Part shown: piece after piece, positions 33,931 through 35,446 of the stretch | Layout: each line of letters begins with the position of its first letter | Numbering within the stretch: the stretch's first letter is position 1 | NCBI GenBank assembly: GCA_007571305.1 | Contig: RKRR01000143.1 | Span: forward strand, 1 to 35,446 | Length of the DNA: 35,446 nucleotides | From: Candidatus Poribacteria bacterium | GTDB taxonomy: Bacteria > Poribacteria > WGA-4E > WGA-3G | Direction: 5' to 3' | Notes under the pieces: model-generated | Seen by the model: the letters and a program-made list of their open reading frames with translations, nothing else | What the model was told of the DNA's origin: nothing | Databases searched by the model: none | Made by a program: the position numbers and the translations under genes

Positions 33931-33965
33931 GGGGAAAACCCTTGTCTGAAAAGGGTAGACAAGGG
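33931..33965 (-). terminator. Intrinsic terminator of the secreted protein gene at 33976-34812
   Basis: On the minus strand CCCTTGTCT and AGACAAGGG (33957-33965 and 33939-33947) form a perfect nine-pair stem with a nine-base loop, followed by TTTTCCCC and a T-rich stretch. It lies ten bases after the stop codon. The rest of 33798-33930 holds no gene. Confidence 0.72.
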
Positions 33966-33975
33966 CTTATATTTT

Positions 33976-34812
33976 CTACTTCAGCTGCTTAATATCTGCC
34001 CAAGTTGTTGTCAATTTCCCAGCGGGTTCGACCGAGACAACTATATCTTGGATTTCAGCGAAGAAACTCGACTGATCGGTTGAATCTTTGGGATAGACCG
34101 TAACAGCATCGTTCGTTGCATCGTCAAGGTGCAAGTTGAAATATGCGGAACCTCCGGATTCACCACACCGGTAAAGCAGGACGTTCGCACCCTTTTGTAG
34201 ATCGACTTCAACATCGTGAAGAATCGTTCGTGCGGCACCAGTCCATCTCGTATTGTTGTACCATTTTTCACCGTTAATCCAGATTTGGGCGTGGTCATCG
34301 TGTGCGGGTGACATCACAGCTTGCATATCGCTAGGAGAGTCGATAACGATCAAAGCATAGGTATCGATATTATCAATCGGTCCACCTCTGTTCATATTGT
34401 TTCCATCTGCGGGATCGATCTCAAAGACAGTCCACGCGCGGGTTCCGCCGTGGTCGTCGCCCCATTCCATATCGATATCCTGTGTCATGAGCAAACCATC
34501 AATCGTTGAAAGTGATGCCTGATTCAGTTTGCCGCCGCTTCCTTCCTCGATGAAGTCCATTGGACCGGAAACTTGGAAGGTTCCATTGTTTTCGTAGTTG
34601 CCATCAGGTCCGTACCACTTCGTAATCCACGTGTCGACACCACTGCGGTCTTCTCTAAGATCGTCGCCATTGGGTTCTGGATCTTCTAAAACTTGGTCGT
34701 CAGCTAGAGGACCACCTGTGATGAGACCAGCCGCGAATACATAGTGTGAACTGCTAACAATGAGTGTAAATACAATCGCGATAGCGAGTGTAAAGATATA
34801 AAATTTTTTCAT
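33976..34812 (-). CDS. Secreted protein with galactose-binding-like fold and shared C-terminal tag
   Basis: The 278-residue product has a signal peptide (FYIFTLAIAIVFTLIVSSSH up to about AGLI). The mature part begins with an acidic stretch (ADDQVLEDPEPNGDDLRED) and later has AQIWINGEKWYNNTRWTG, VDLQKGANVLLYRCGE and SAYFNLHL, the strand order of PA14/galactose-binding-like beta-sandwiches in which a cofactor-free ligand site is common. The real ligand is unknown. It ends in VEPAGKLTTTWADIKQLK (261-278), nearly identical to the ends of the proteins at 673-1545 and 18737-19486. The start ATG at 34812 has AAAAGGA upstream. A consensus promoter at 35115-35143 gives it a 300-base leader with hairpins. 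Confidence 0.8.
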   Translation of the reverse strand: MKKFYIFTLAIAIVFTLIVSSSHYVFAAGLITGGPLADDQVLEDPEPNGDDLREDRSGVDTWITKWYGPDGNYENNGTFQVSGPMDFIEEGSGGKLNQASLSTIDGLLMTQDIDMEWGDDHGGTRAWTVFEIDPADGNNMNRGGPIDNIDTYALIVIDSPSDMQAVMSPAHDDHAQIWINGEKWYNNTRWTGAARTILHDVEVDLQKGANVLLYRCGESGGSAYFNLHLDDATNDAVTVYPKDSTDQSSFFAEIQDIVVSVEPAGKLTTTWADIKQLK

Positions 34813-34842
34813 TTTGCATCCTTTTTTATCGATTAAAAACTG

Positions 34843-34880
34843 AGTATATTAGGCAGCCTCATGGAGCCTTCTAATATACT
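34843..34880. promoter_or_regulatory. Strong leader hairpin upstream of the secreted protein gene
   Basis: AGTATATTAG (34843-34852) pairs perfectly with CTAATATACT (34871-34880), and the inner AGGC/GCCT extends the stem. It is 30 bases upstream of the ATG on the minus strand. Two weaker stems, TTAGGG/CCCTAA (about 34975-34992) and CGTTTA/TAAACG (about 35052-35072), lie further up in the same leader. The rest of 34881-35114 is without a gene. Confidence 0.5.
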
Positions 34881-35114
34881 TTAACTAACGCCAGTTTGAA
34901 AAAATATTAGAGGTCCAAAGCGGACACAAATTGAGCAAAAAAGTAATAGATTCACTCAAAAAGAGGCGATTTTTAGGGATATAACCCCTAAGTTCTCTTA
35001 TCAGAAGGACTTTAACCCGAAATGCGTCTACCCTGAATATTTATCAAACTCACGTTTAACTAACTATAAACGCTGAAATCGCGTTCAAGATTACAACGTG
35101 TATTCCATTCTACT

Positions 35115-35143
35115 ATTATAACACTTGGATGTAAATTTGTCAA
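35115..35143 (-). promoter_or_regulatory. Consensus sigma-70 promoter, minus strand
   Basis: On the minus strand TTGACA (35138-35143) and TATAAT (35115-35120) match the consensus in all positions with a 17-base spacer. It drives the secreted protein gene at 34812. It lies just after the remnant of an IS982 transposase, so the insertion may have shaped the promoter. Confidence 0.78.
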
Positions 35144-35243
35144 GGGCTCACAGAAAACATGGATCGTTAGTTGTAAGTGGTCTCCTCACTCCCTTATCAG
35201 GGACATTAAGAGCGGGATTCGGAGGTTCCTCAGTACAGGCTTG

Positions 35244-35414
35244 TCATTGGTGGAAAGCAATCACAAGCGTCATTACCTCACTCACATGGAGCTGTCTCGG
35301 TCGCCCCCGGGTCTCTACGGGTGTCTTCTTTGGAGACCAACACTGTCGGGTCTGCCATTTCTCATACATCAGAAAAAAGTCGTCTCTTTTACAGAAAAGT
35401 GTTAGGATACTCAT
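35244..35414 (-). pseudogene. Truncated IS982-family transposase remnant
   Basis: From an ATG at 35414 the minus strand encodes MSILTLFCKRDDFFLMYEKW and then TRGRPRQLHVSEVMTLVIAF up to HQ, the N-terminal part of IS982-type DDE transposases, which usually go on with S-x-Y-R-x-F-K and about 230 further residues. Here a TGA follows after 56 codons and the sequence beyond is unrelated. The remnant therefore lost its catalytic domain. No clear element end is visible at the break. Confidence 0.75.
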
Positions 35415-35446
35415 CAGAGAACTCCTTTGGGTGATGGAAGTGTGAT

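Noticed and set aside
35125..35446. Plus-strand frame at the right edge
   Set aside because: It overlaps the promoter and the IS982 remnant on the opposite strand and has no ribosome site.

Overview
The window looks like a chromosomal stretch from an uncultured bacterium of about 48-50% G+C, most probably Candidatus Poribacteria or a close relative. This is inferred from the gene mix, not from a marker gene. The pointers are secreted LamG-type proteins, a tetratricopeptide/CRTAC1 (FG-GAP plus ASPIC/UnbV) pair, Gfo/Idh/MocA and Ldh_2 dehydrogenases, an Nramp-like carrier, a microcompartment vertex protein, and many small palindromic repeats between genes.

Layout. Bases 1-375 hold the start of an IS1595-family transposase cut by the window edge. 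Next come a secreted LamG protein (673-1545), a minus-strand pair made of an amidohydrolase of the D-aminoacylase type and a mercuric-reductase-like flavoprotein (4622 down to 1605), a lipoprotein and an Gfo/Idh/MocA protein (5124-6740). Bases 7134-18385 form a tetrapyrrole block on the plus strand: a secreted unknown protein, hemB, hemL, a polyprenyl diphosphate synthase, a double precorrin-2 dehydrogenase-like protein, hemX, hemA, hemC and a cobA-hemD fusion. Together these take glutamyl-tRNA to uroporphyrinogen III, then precorrin-2 and sirohydrochlorin/siroheme. No gene for the later protoheme steps is present here. A secreted DUF1349-like protein follows (18737-19486), then an Nramp-like carrier and an Ldh_2 dehydrogenase on the minus strand (22409 down to 19818), an overlapping trio TPR protein / CRTAC1 protein / helix-hairpin-helix protein (22697-26400), a minus-strand pair with a TPR membrane protein and a secreted metalloprotease-like protein (30127 down to 26571), a microcompartment vertex protein with 5-formyltetrahydrofolate cyclo-ligase (31287 down to 30401), glycine oxidase thiO, a small leader ORF with an ECF-type sigma factor, a third secreted protein (34812 down to 33976) and a truncated IS982-family transposase.

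Most striking signals. (1) Three unrelated-looking secreted proteins end in the same short C-terminal motif, V-E-[PA]-x-G-K-[LM]-x-T-x-W-x(3)-K; this could be an undescribed sorting or attachment tag. (2) The precorrin-2 dehydrogenase is a tandem duplication in which the second copy lost the NAD-binding glycines but kept the catalytic aspartate region. (3) A family of 93-133 bp MITE-like elements with TTATAGTA-type ends sits between genes, and one copy supplies the last codons and stop of a metabolic gene. (4) A microcompartment vertex gene stands without any visible shell or enzyme partner.

Several close-to-consensus sigma-70 promoters (TTGACA-N17-TATAAT type) can be read directly, which helps to define transcription units.
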